DNA from: Trebouxia sp. TZW2008
Taxonomy: Eukaryota > Chlorophyta > Trebouxiophyceae > Trebouxiales > Trebouxiaceae
Assembly (NCBI GenBank): GCA_002118135.1
Contig: BDIU01000417.1
Span: 51,457 to 115,456, forward strand
Direction: 5' to 3'
DNA length: 64,000 nt
Shown: positions 44,501-56,100 of the stretch, piece by piece
How positions within the stretch are numbered: position 1 is the first letter of the stretch
Layout of the letters: each line of letters starts with the position of its first letter
Notes under the pieces: model-generated
The model's input: the letters and a program-made list of their open reading frames with translations, nothing else
Told to the model about the DNA's origin: nothing
Database searches by the model: none
Program-made: the position numbers and the translations under genes

Positions 44501-47500
44501 TACAGATGTAAGCATGCCGTGTTGGTTGATATTTGCAGGATAGACAGCAAGTCAAGGTCTACAGCACCTGTGTGTCACACATGGCGTCCACAATGTTTGA
44601 TAGTGACGTTAACAATCTTCCAGAATGATGTGATGCGTTATGTGCAGGACTTCAAGTACTTCAAGCCGCTGGTCACAACAACCTGATGTTTGGTACATTC
44701 TGCAGGTATCTGACCCATGCCACATGGCTCACGCATGCATGCGCAACAGCACCCACTCAGAATCAAACAAATGACCCAGACAAAGCCCTTGCAAGGTCAC
44801 CTTTTGCAAGTCCCATTTTCTCTGAGACAAAGACCCTCAAGGCCTTTACAGAAGATCGTCTGACGACTTCTGCTTCAGATGCTGCTTCTGTAAGCCTCTC
44901 TCGCGCTTGCCTCTGCAGGACCTTAGCTACCTCCCAAGCAGCGCAAGCCTCTCTCAGGCTGGCTGCAGCATTTTGTGCAAACTCCAGCTCTGCAGACGCA
45001 ATCAGCAGGCAACATCAGCATGTTGGCGTATTCATGATATGTGGGCAAGACAAAAGTAGCGGCGTGATGGTGATGCAGCCCTGCAATCTGAAGCAGTTGT
45101 GCATGCATGCACTCAGACAAATGGAACAACACTGCTGGTAGTGGCAGCGGGGATGTCAGTGGCGGTGATGGTGCTGATTGCTGCAGCTGCATGTTGGCGC
45201 TGGGCATAAGACAAACCTGCAATGGCTGGAGGAACCAAGTGAGTAAGTGGACTTAACATTTTCAGATAAGGTTGCACACAGGCAACCTTGTGAATATGCA
45301 CACATCAATATGCACCTTGCATCATATCACAGAAATGGTGCAAAACCTGATCTGTAAGATCACAAGCCTGACAAGCTGTAACTGCGGTCAGTCACTGGTG
45401 CTCTGCAAACAGAGTGTGATAGATTCACCTGTGTGGAGCTCCTTCTCAGCCTTGACTGCAGCTGCCCACTTGCCCTTGAAGGCCTTCCTCTGGGCATCCA
45501 CACTGTTGCTGGCTTTCTGCATCTCCTCCTCCTGCTGCTCCTTCTCAGCGGCCCACGCAGCCCTCTCCTGTGCCAGCTTTGCTCTGGCATCATGCAAAGC
45601 CTGTTCTTCTGCAAGCACAACAGGTGATACTTTATGCTTGACCCCAAACTGGCAAGCACGGCTGGTGTGCACCTGCATGGGAGTTGAATGCAAAGATTGA
45701 GAGCTTCTAAGAGTGAGACCGTGAATCAAGGAAAGATGGAGCCCTTTATCTGGCACTAAAGCTGCTAGGTAACGCCTCTGCATGCACACGTCTTCGAAAC
45801 AAGAAAGTCGTAGCTTGTGAGGCATCATCACCATTGTGCCCACATGAGCATTGCAGTCATATCAGCCCTTGTTTGCAAAAAAGTCAATACCAAGACTGCA
45901 TCAGTAAATGTCACTTGAGCACATAATATTGTGGTGTCAGATCCAATCACTGCAAGCATCCAAGTCATGTGATGCATTGGGTGCAAGGCCTGCCATACTT
46001 CAGTCTGCTGGGTATAACAAGCATTGCTGATGTCTGGTAACTTGTGTCAATCACAACTCCAGGCTACATAGCTCAAGCATAGGTTGAGATATGCAATGTT
46101 GGAAATTCAGCATCAGACACATGGATCAAACACAGTTCTTGCAAGGTCACCTCTCTCAAGAGCCAACTGCGTGAAGACGACAGCTGCCTTCTGACTCTTC
46201 AAGGCCTTGGTGTCGGCCGCTGCAGCAAATGCTGCCTTTGCAATACTGTCCCTTGCTTCCTGGATCTGCCCCTCTTGCTGGGCCTTGGCTGCTTCCCACG
46301 CAGTCTTGTCTGCCGTCAGGATGACCCTGGCTTCACTTGCAGCCTCCAGCTCTGCAGATAACAGCCAGATTGGGTATGTGTAAACTGCAGGGTCAGTTGA
46401 CAATACCATGGTACAAGCTTGAGTAATTTCGAAATGAGAAAATCATTTGCATATTGGTCACGCAGCTCCACCCGCATGGTGCCCATTTCAACCACATATG
46501 AGACAGGCTTTGCCTGCAAGCACTGCAAAAACACACCGATTCAGTCTGGTTACGTTGTGGCCACTTGCAAAAAACTGCAAACAGCAACAACAGCCTCCTA
46601 TAAATATAAGTCAGTATCGCGCATCTTGAAATGCATAACAAAGACGTCATACTGCACCAGCTTTGCCAAATCATTGCGTCATGAGCCATCATGCAGTCAT
46701 GTACTGCTTCCTGCTCCTGATATCCGGCATATGGTCACGGGTAAGGTTTACCTTGTAATAGCGCGCTTTTCTCCTGACTCATGGCAGCCAATCTGTCTTC
46801 ACAGGCCTTGCTCTGAGCATCTGCTCTGTCGATTGCTTTGATCATTTCCTGATCCCTTTCCTGGAGGGACTTCTCCTGCTGGCCCCTCTCAGCAGCCCAG
46901 GCGGCTCTCTCCTGTGCCAGCTGTGCCTGAGCGCCTCTCAGTGCCTCTTGCTCTGCATGCGAGCAAGATGACATGCTGAGCTTTGCGTCAAACTGGTGCT
47001 CAATACTGCTAACATGCTCATGCGTGGCATCCAACTGCAGAGATGACTTCTGCAAGCAACATCAAGACACTGGGTTTGACATGGTCAACTCAAAGCAGAT
47101 GAACTGACAGTGTAGCCATCGATGTAAACCCCTGCGTGCATGTAATGTCACCAGTCAACACAGCCAGCCTGCATATAGTGAAGGCATCAAACCCAAAATG
47201 CAGACAGGAGCATCCCATGCAAATTTGTCTGGTGTTTGCAGAAGAGTTCAGGTATAAGGCTGCACCACTGGTGCAATGCATCATTTGCAATGCGTACAAA
47301 GCTTGCCATAATGTGCCTGTCAAACATCAATGGTGCGTGATGAGGCGGGCAGCCAACAAATCCACGCTACACAACTCACTCAATAACTCAGGGCGATGAC
47401 AATGCGTTGTAGAAACATGACTGGGACTGCAGCCCACCTGTGACTGCTTCAGCCTGCTGCTCAGCAGTCGCTTCCTGCAGTAGAGTGCGCTGCACCTTGG

Positions 47501-48625
47501 CAAATATGGCCTTGGTGAGGGTGTTGACCTCCATATCCACCATGGCTGCCTGCCTGCTTTCTAGTTGCTTGCCACCTGCAGCAACATCAACAATGATGAA
47601 TGACAATGCCTGCTATGAGAGGAGCGGCAGTGTGCTTGCTAAGTAGAGTTGTCTCAGCCCAATACAACAGAAGTGAGAAGACGGGAAATATGACGTCTGG
47701 AAACAGCGTGACAAAGCGGGTGAGGATCAGACTTTGCCTTTTGAAGTTGCTGAACATGACAGCATGTTGATGTTGGCCGATTGACTGAAAAATTGACAAC
47801 TTAACATTATGCATCTCATTCAGCGATTATACAATTTGCAATGCCAACCAAATCCAGACACACGACCAAGACTGCAGCCCACCTGTGACTGTTTCAGCCT
47901 GCTGCTTAGCAGTCTCCTGCTGCAGTAGACCGCGTGCAACATTGGCAAAAATGGCCTTGGTGAGGGTGTTGACCTCCAAATCCACCATGGCTGTTTGCCT
48001 CCTTTCCAGCTGCTCGCCATCTGCGGTAATACCAACAACTGACGAGTGATGAAAGACAATGCCTGCTGTTTAAGGAGCTGTAATGACAACAACATTGGCA
48101 CAGGATGCTCTGCAGACAGCTTCAAGGTCCTTTTGATGTTGTGCGAAACTGGCGGAGTTGATCAGGTCGGGCAGTCCCTTTATCTTGCAAATAATGAATT
48201 AAGCACCTTGCAGAACTATTACAGGTCATCTGTAGGTTACACAACTTGTTTTGCAACATTGATGTTTGCTCTTTGACCCCTTCAAGCAAATTGCACAATC
48301 TACAGACCATTGAAAAATGAAATGCTCTGCAAGAGCCATACCTGCTCAGCTATGACATGCCATAGATCCGCAATAGGTGCTTTCTACAATTCCAAGCGAT
48401 ATGCATAAAGAAAATTGAAACTCTGTGCAAATTTAGCAGAGCTCACCTGCGCTCGGTCGACCACCAACACGCTGTGATCAGAGTCACTGCCAATCTCCTC
48501 GAATTTTGCATGCGAGGTGTAGAGCAGCAAGTGTTTGGAACAATGGCATACGTTCTTCATCGTCAAGTTGTTGAGCGCGAAGACATCGTGAGCTCGTGAA
48601 AGCTGCATTCGAAACCGGCGAACAC
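38531..48625 (-). CDS. P2 body: large coiled-coil protein with low-complexity C-terminus
   Basis: Exons in order are at about 48625-48552, 48515-48433, 48020-47883, 47575-47438 (both 138 nt), 46954-46752, 46352-46141, 45609-45432, 44993-44790, 44268-44068, 43626-43425, 42738-42645, 42412-42310, 42195-42092, 41552-41437, 41140-41036, 40691-40535, 40070-39521, 39118-38950 and a last exon to 38531. Six central exons alternate two coiled-coil types. One resembles LAQERAAWAAEKEQQEEEMQ, the other LIEDKAAWEAAKAQQEAALQ. Then come a motif SGQSSPHGTDGTTP, a Gly/Ser/Asp/Arg-rich exon (GFGRYSQAR to YPPG) and a short end (GGQSVDEQC). Every part has a counterpart in P3 and most do in P1. Function is unknown. 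The first two exons are the least certain. Confidence 0.6.
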
Positions 48626-48830
48626 CTGCCGGGTTGGTCTGATCAGTCAGCAAGTACAGCTTTTACACAGCTCCGAGACGACAGTGACCGCGATGTTAGG
48701 TCTACAGTCGAGGGTTGACGAACCGCACGGTGAGCTTGTTGGAACTGGCTCATGCAGCGTTCTAAGCGAACGCTTACATCGTGAGATGCGCTGCGTAAAA
48801 GTGTGAGTGTGTGCGTTTGCTGCATCAGAT
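48380..48830. promoter_or_regulatory. CG-rich patch separating P2 head and body
   Basis: A cluster of CG dinucleotides sits inside otherwise CG-poor P2, at the same relative position as in P1. It covers the first proposed exons of the body and suggests a separate transcription start. Confidence 0.35.
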
Positions 48831-48853
48831 TGCGTACAGCAGAAACTGCCTAC

Positions 48854-50538
48854 CTTCTTGCGCTTTTGCCTCAGCTTCAGCACATTGTTCCTCTCTGTGG
48901 CTCACAGCTGTTTGCTGCCTGGCCAGTTCAACCTGACATGCTGCCTGTTGCCCTTGAAACGCAGCTTGCTTTTGGCACAGCTGCTCCCGACCTGCAAAAG
49001 ATAAACAAAAGCAATCATGATAACGTGGGCCTTGCAGGGGACATCTTGCTTGCTGCGTGGCCAGTGATTGAAAGCCATTCAGCAGGAATACACCCCATAT
49101 GATGCACACAGATGTATAGATAAAGCCATCAGACTGATACAATGCTTGGTGAGCAAGGGTGGCAGAATTCCAAGTGACTGTGCTAGGCATTGCTGATGTC
49201 CTTCATTCCTGTCAAGTGACAAATCTATGCTACAGAGGCACAGCACATGCTTTGCGACAAGAAGAGCTTGTCACTAGCAAGAAGTAGCATTGCAAGCCAC
49301 CTTGTGCTGCAGCTGTCTGCTGTGCAGTTACAGCATCAGTCTTGTCTTGCAGTAGGCTGCGTTCCACATCCAAAATCACAGAGTCTAGGGCCAATTTAGC
49401 CTGAGCTTCCACCAGCCTCTCTGATTGATTAGCATGTGCCGCCTGCAGGGCATCCAGATCAATGGGTTTTGCTTTGAAAGCACAGTGCATTTCGCTGTAG
49501 CAAACAACAACACTGTAAACTTCCTCACCTCGACAATCACTACTGCAGCCTCGCGCTCACTGACTGCTGCGCCGCGCCTGTCCAGTTTCTGTGATTCTGC
49601 AGCACAAACCGCAGTTTGTAATAAGCAATGACGTCCTGCGATGGTAACAAGCATTGTTGCTACACAGTGAAAACAGACCCATCAGCAGTATTGCAGCCCA
49701 CCTTTGGCTGCTTGAGCCTGCTGTGCAGTCACAGCATCAGTCTCGTCTTGCAGTAGGCTGCGCTCCACATCCAACAGAACTAAGTCTAGGGTGAAATCAA
49801 CATCTCTGTCCATCAACCTTTCTGCATGCTGAGCATGTGCGGCCTGCAGGGTCCCCAGATCAATGTTGTGAAGCCCTTTTTCACATTGTATGCTCCGCTT
49901 TAGCAAAACAACACTGTCAAGCCTTTTTACCTCAACATCAACTACCGCAGCCTCTCTTGCGCTGACTGCTGCCTCGTGCCTGTCCAGCTTCCTAGATCCT
50001 GCAGCCATGCAAGATTTGGTGAGCGTCAATGCAGTGCTGAATTGCAACACACAATACATGTAGCCTTGCAACACATGGTACATGTAGCCTTATGACAAAG
50101 CCAGCAGCTCAGCCATTCATGCAGTGAGCTCGCAGCTTTTGAGCCCTGCAGCATGAAAACAAGGCGTGCACCAGAATGCATTTGTTGCACATAGAGGTGT
50201 AAAAAGCCAAGGTGATTCAGATGCAGATTGTCAGCCTGTCTTGAAGGAATCATGCACTGCCAGCATGCATTGCCCATGAAGAATGTGACAGTTGAAAACA
50301 AAGATGCAATATCTGCAGGCACTGCTTAGCTGCACTGTCTGTGATGACAAGTCGAAGTTGGATTGTGTCAGTGGGTGCAAAGCTTGGGTTGAACGTGTAA
50401 AGTGCGGCTCAGATGGAGGCGTACTTCTATCTAAGCAGCGGCTCTGTGTGACGAGATTGTCTAGCGATGCTTTGATCATCTTCTCTTCCAGCTGTAGTGC
50501 AGCATTCCTTTCAAATTCTTGCTCACGTTCTTCCTGGC
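48854..50538 (-). CDS. P2 head gene or head region: coiled-coil protein
   Basis: Exons are at about 50538-50425, 49998-49702 (297 nt), 49596-49301 (296 nt) and 48991-48854 (138 nt). The first encodes REQEFERNAALQLEEKMIKA and ends TQSRCLDR, matching P1. The second and third are near-duplicates built on SRKLDRHEAAVSAREAAVVD and LLDVERSLLQDETDAVTAQQ. The third is one base shorter, which breaks the frame if it is included. The fourth matches P1 exon 4 in length and sequence (EQCAEAEAKAQEG), and the homology continues past its end. The start codon is not located; an exon-like segment at about 50670-50770 may precede. Function is unknown. Confidence 0.52.
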
Positions 50539-50990
50539 CTGTGCGACAATGAGAGATTGTTGAGTTGCAACGTAGCTAAACCTGCCGAAAATTTGTGCCA
50601 GCTGACAATTTCAAGGATACAAGATTGGCTGTGGCTAAGGCACAACTGTACACACCTTTCTGAAGTACATTGCACACTTTGTGAACTGCCGCTCCTGCAG
50701 CGGCCAGAAGCAAACACTGTGATGCGTTTTTCCCCATCGCTGCCAGAAAGCACGGCTGGCTTCTGCTGACAGGAAGTCAATAACAGATCAAATGGTTTCA
50801 GACGCACGTGTCAAACCAGCATCACATCAGAGCTGCATCAGTTGGCAAGCTGCACATTTGTTGTCTGCAAAGCTTTCGGGCCCAACTGCTGATGCAACCT
50901 GCTGTGAGCAACAAACAACTTGCCGTAAAGCAGCTGAGGTCAACCGATTTAAACGCTAGGTCGTTACCGAGTGACTGATCGAGCCAAAAA

Positions 50991-52488
50991 ATGACTAAGG
51001 CAGTCACAGCGGGTTCAGTTGACCCCATGTCGGCATTGCGCGAGAAGAGCTACCGGTTTGGACTGCGAGAAAAGCTCTGTTGCAGCACATTAAACATCAT
51101 CAGTATTGCAGCGCTGGCAGCGTATCAGAATTCGATGGAATCAGGCAAAGATCACTCCCAACTCCTTGCTCCTTTTGCTGGGCTGTACGCTGTAGTTGGT
51201 TGCCTGTGCATACGCTCCGTCAATCTTGCCATTATGACTTCTGCATGCGTCAGGAGGCAAACACTTGCACAGTTTCTTCTTGTTGCTAGCGCTCTCTGAT
51301 GCCTTTGCGTAATAGGCACGTTGGCGGCCGTGTATATCAGGTATATGGCGTTTGCAGTGCTGGACATGCCCTGGTCCAAAACGGTTTCTGGCTGATATTT
51401 GTGCACTCACACGCTGGGTGCAACAAGGCTCATGCTCTGCTCAGGTAGAACACACAAGAAGCCTTTGCCATCTCCTATGCACAAATGATGGCAGCAACAG
51501 CAGCAGCAGCAGTCCAACAGCTCTGTTTGGCCTTTTGCATGCTGTGCTATGGCTCTCGCCAACTGCTGTTGTCATACTGCACTCTAATCTGGTTCTATGT
51601 GCCTTGACAGGAAGTGACAGCCAATTTGTTGGTGCTTAGGTTAGCTTGTGTGGCTATGCGGGGCATCACTGTCTTCAGCAGCTGTGCTTGGCCTCTCACA
51701 AGAGTTACCAGCTCTGCTGCTCAGGTGAACTTGAGCGTGCATGCTAGGCATGAATGCCCCTTGCATGCTGTGCTGTACAATAGTCATTGTGTAGGCAGAA
51801 TACTCTAATGCAGAGCGCGTCGGCAGCAGCAGGGCTCAACTGGTGACAATACTGCGGCTTTGCATTTTGCACCTCCCTTTCGCATTGTGCATGCAGTCAA
51901 TTTTGAGGGTATCACACGCTCATGTCACCAACAAACTCACGAGATCAATTCGTGCCAAGTTCTGTGACTGTCCACATCCACACCAGTCATGACACAGTGT
52001 GCCTTGCAGATTTCAAAAGCTGGTCTGTCTGCATGACATGTTGTGGACAAGAGCAGCGGGTTAGGACTGCTGCAGTGTTTCTTGACGAGGTTGTGATGTT
52101 TACGAGTATCATCCACTAACTGATAGCAAGCTGCTATTGTGCTACAGAACTTTGTCTTGATGCAGATGGCGCTTCAGAGAAAGCCCTGAGGCACCTTCAA
52201 AAACATGAGAGGCAGGCCATGTCTAGATGCGTCATCAGCTGTGCGATACCAAGTCAAGTTACATTGCTGGCAATGGTCAGCAGGATTTGGCCAGCGTCAA
52301 TCTCAACAGAAAGCGCCCTCATGTCTCATGCTATGGTGGACAGTGAAGAGTGGCAGAAAGTGATGCAAGACACAGTGCGTCACAAAATCAGCTGTTTCAG
52401 TCAGCAAGAACTACAGAGACAAGCGGCAGCAAAGCTATGCACAGGACAGCCAATACGCCCTTCACTGCAGCACGTAATTGCAGCATAA
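50991..52488 (+). CDS. Small predicted membrane protein, multi-exon, unrecognised
   Basis: The first exon starts at the ATG at 50991 in a CG-rich stretch and encodes a basic N-terminus followed by hydrophobic segments (STLNIISIAALAAY and LLAPFAGLYAVVGCLCI). Further exons are likely at about 51612-51724 (LLVLRLACVAMRGITVFSSC), 52016-52090 and 52156-52488. The last encodes a soluble charged tail (ALRHLQKHERQAMSRCVISC) and ends with TAA at 52486-52488. Exact splice phases were not resolved, and a short exon may lie near 51316-51340. No family is recognised. It is divergent from the P2 head and lies between P2 and P3. Confidence 0.45.
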
Positions 52489-53180
52489 AAGCATGCATGC
52501 TCACAGCCCAACATCACCAAGCTTGCGTCCCTGCTGCCACTGTCACTGAACGCCTTGTGTCACTGCTAAGAATCCAATCAGGCTGTACATGTGTGACATT
52601 GCATTGCAAGATTTTCAAAGAATGGCATATTTTCAGAATAAGTCGGTGAAGATGTTTGCCTCGAATCGGCTTAAATCTGCATTTTCAGCAGTCACCACAG
52701 TGCACACATATGGCCATGGCGATTCGTGCCATCAGCCATGGTAGGTGTTTGTGCACACATTCTCGGCTGTCTGTTGCTTGGCATGAGACAGCTATATAAT
52801 ATTTTGCCAATGTTTTGCGTTTGATGCCTGTCCTGTGTTGATGCTGTTCAGTACCGCATGCAAACACAAAGCGTTGAGTCTGATGATGCCTACATGTCTA
52901 CTGGTATTGTGAGTTTTCAGTGACCGAAACAGCAGCGACAGCACAGATAAAAACCAGACAGCGCATTATGTTAATTACAGGTAGGTGTCATTGGTACATC
53001 AGATGTGTGTTTGAATTCAAGTCAATGGCTGCTTGCTCACTGTACAGGATCTTGCTGTCATTGACATTGTCACAAAATGCCCAGGCTGCCCAACTTTCAA
53101 TCCTGCATCTGCTAAATCGATTTAGCAGTAAGTAAAAGCATGCGCAAACCAACATAGCGACCCCAGTTCATTCAACTTAT
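52489..53180. other. Gene-poor stretch between converging genes
   Basis: This lies between the stop of the membrane-protein gene and the P3 stop at 53183. No exon with splice support was seen. Confidence 0.35.
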
Positions 53181-53182
53181 GC

Positions 53183-56100
53183 CTATTTCAAAATTTGCTT
53201 CTGGGTCGTCAACTTGGCACTGCTCATCGGCGCCTTGGCCACCTTTTCTGGTTGGCTTTCGCGCCACTCCAGAAACCTGTATCACAAATCAAGTTCAAGA
53301 ATTATCTGTATGTGGCATCTTGAGCTCGCTGTGCATGCATCAAAGCCAAGCATAGCTGTCTGTTTGTGATGCAAGCTGCTTTGCATGTTGGCTTGCATCA
53401 CTGCAGACACTCTGCTTGTAGCATTAGCTGACAGACAAGCCAGTGCTGGAGCTTGCAGGTCACAGACGCAAATAAATGGACAGACAGACAGACAGACAAA
53501 CACGAACCCATATGTAAATTTGGCTCTGTCAGCTCTGTCATATTTTTGGTTTTCACAGCACATCACAATGCATCATCAGACCAGTATAATGTCACAGCCC
53601 TCCACCTTTAGTGGTACTGACTGAAATTTACTGTCTCACATTTAGCATTTGGTTGCTTGGTCAGTTGTGGCTAGTAACAGCGGTGTCAAAGAGCATGACT
53701 GTACCTGATGATTGGGTGTGGCTGCTGGTCCTTCGGCGGCCTGCATTTGCCTGTGTAAGCCCATCCCCCTGACCACCACTAGGGGGACCCCACTCATGTG
53801 CCTGCCTAGCCCCTGCCTGCGGTCCAGTGCTGCCAGCTGTCTGCCTGGCCGCAAGCTCAAACCCTGCACGTTCCACAAAGACTTTTGAACATGTGTTGCG
53901 CCGTGTGAGTATGACGCACTAATGACAGAGCGCTTTCCAATCAGCAGAATTTTGGTGCTGCCCGATGTGCGGTCGGGTCGCAGAAAGGACATTTGTGAGA
54001 CACAGTTAGGCAAACTGTAAGCAACACAGCGCTTTTCAAAAGCTGCTCATGCAAGAGCAGCAGAGCGTACAGACTCCGCCGCCAGGCTTGGCAGCCGATT
54101 CAGATGAAGCATTGCAACTGATGCATCAGCGTTGCTTGCTCTCCAGCACACAGCACATTCAGTCTACTGCTTGACCTGGTTGCTCCCTGTTTGCTGACTC
54201 AAATTACTGCTTTAAATGGCAGCATCTCGGCATGCAGGTCATCTGCTGACCTGCTGTCAGCAGGGAATTGCAGCAGTATTGCAGAGCAGGAGAAGGTTAC
54301 TGCACTCACCAGGTGGGTAGTCCTGGCACTCATCACTGGCTGCAGCTCCCTGATCTGCAACCAGCTGCCTTGCAGTTCCTGTCTGCTGGTCACCCTCATC
54401 ATTGCCACTGCCGCTGCTCTGCTGCCCTCTGGCATCTGTATGTTGGGGTGTTGCGCAGCCATCACTACCCAGACTGCTGCCAGGGTTACTGGGACTCATT
54501 CTGTCACTGTCAGATTCCCAGCCACTAATGTTGTACTGCAAGTGAGAACTGCTGTGTTCCCAAATATCACTGCTGTACACCTCCCCACTTCCACTATATG
54601 CCAAACCACCACCTCCTTGACTCGCGCCACTTCCACTGTTTGCCATGCCACGCATACCAAATACCTCATCATCAATAGCCCTTGCTTGGCCATGTCTGCC
54701 AAAGCCCCTGCCCTGCTTGTTGCCACGTGATCCCTTGTTGGAGCGATCCTGCAGTTTGGAATCAGAACATTTGCTGTCTGACATCTAGCTGTGGTGACAA
54801 TCCATGGCGATTCAAACAATTGTGCACGTCACCAATGATTAGACGCAAAAGTGATAAGCGACATGTGGGGTAGTCGCATGCCAGCGGAATGATGATCTTA
54901 GGCCAGTTGCATGTGACTGCAGACGGTCTGTCTACCCTGTTGCACATTAACGGCATGGGCGTTAATGTTGATTTGAGCTGTCAAAAGCGTAACAAACTTC
55001 GCTTTGTGCAATTCAGACAATGCTGTATTGCTAGAGCAAGGCACAGTCTGCATCAGACTTGAAGCTTTGGAAAGTTCACAAGATTATTCATGACGCGCTT
55101 CTGAAGGAATCTGGCCTGCAAATCCAGTGCAACAAGCTTCAAAAGGCACTGGCCCTTGAGTAGACGCCGGGCAAGGTCACAAGTGTTGGCAGGTACGCAC
55201 AAGGCAATGCACTGGTGCGCCATTACCTGTTGTGCGTGGGCAGCCCCGCCATTGCTTCCCTGAGGCGCTGAAAAGTCTGATGGCCCACTCTCAAGGCCTT
55301 GAATTACCACCCCTTGGTTGACAAAGTTATCAGGCGTGCTAAGGCGTGCTGCCATTGGAAGCAAAGATGTTTGCCTGCAGCCAACAAATCAAGGGCGTGT
55401 CAGCGCGACGCTCAGTACATTGTCGACCCAAGCTTGGCATCAGTCATTGTTTGTGTCAATAGTGCCTTATTGTGGATCAGTTCAGGCATATATATTCATT
55501 GCTGCGCGGTATGCATGCACAACTTGCAGTACAAAGGTTGCTGTTCACAAGCTGCAGCACCATGTCGAGACATGTATACAAAGTCAAGCATGTGAAAGAA
55601 GTGATGCATGGGGTTGATGGTGGTGGTGGTGATGCACATTGTGGTGGTCTGCAAGTGTGTGCGTGGGAGGAAGGGGGAAGTGGGGGCGGGGTTGCGTGTC
55701 ATTGATGATGATTGGAGGCAGGGTACTCACTCTAGGGTGGGCTGGGGCGGATCCAGGCAGGCCTTTGCCGCAGCCTTCATAGCAGCTTCCTTGCGTTGCT
55801 CCTGCATGCCAGCCAGCTGGATCTGAAGCAGTGTTCCAACAAAACACAATTGCAGAAATTGGAACTGCAGAGATTGTTCAGCGCAGCAAAAGGTTGCTGT
55901 GAGCAGTCAAGGCATTACAGCTTGGGACAGCCGCGTGTGGCAGTCACACAGTTTAGCAATGATCACTGGCATGCTCACAACTTTCAGGGAGAGCTAAGAA
56001 CCCTTTCTGGATGTCATGAGCATCCAACTCCAGGTCGTGCATATCTTGAGTGCGGCGCACCTTTGTGAGTTGCTGCTCAGTGGCTGACACAGCACCTCCT

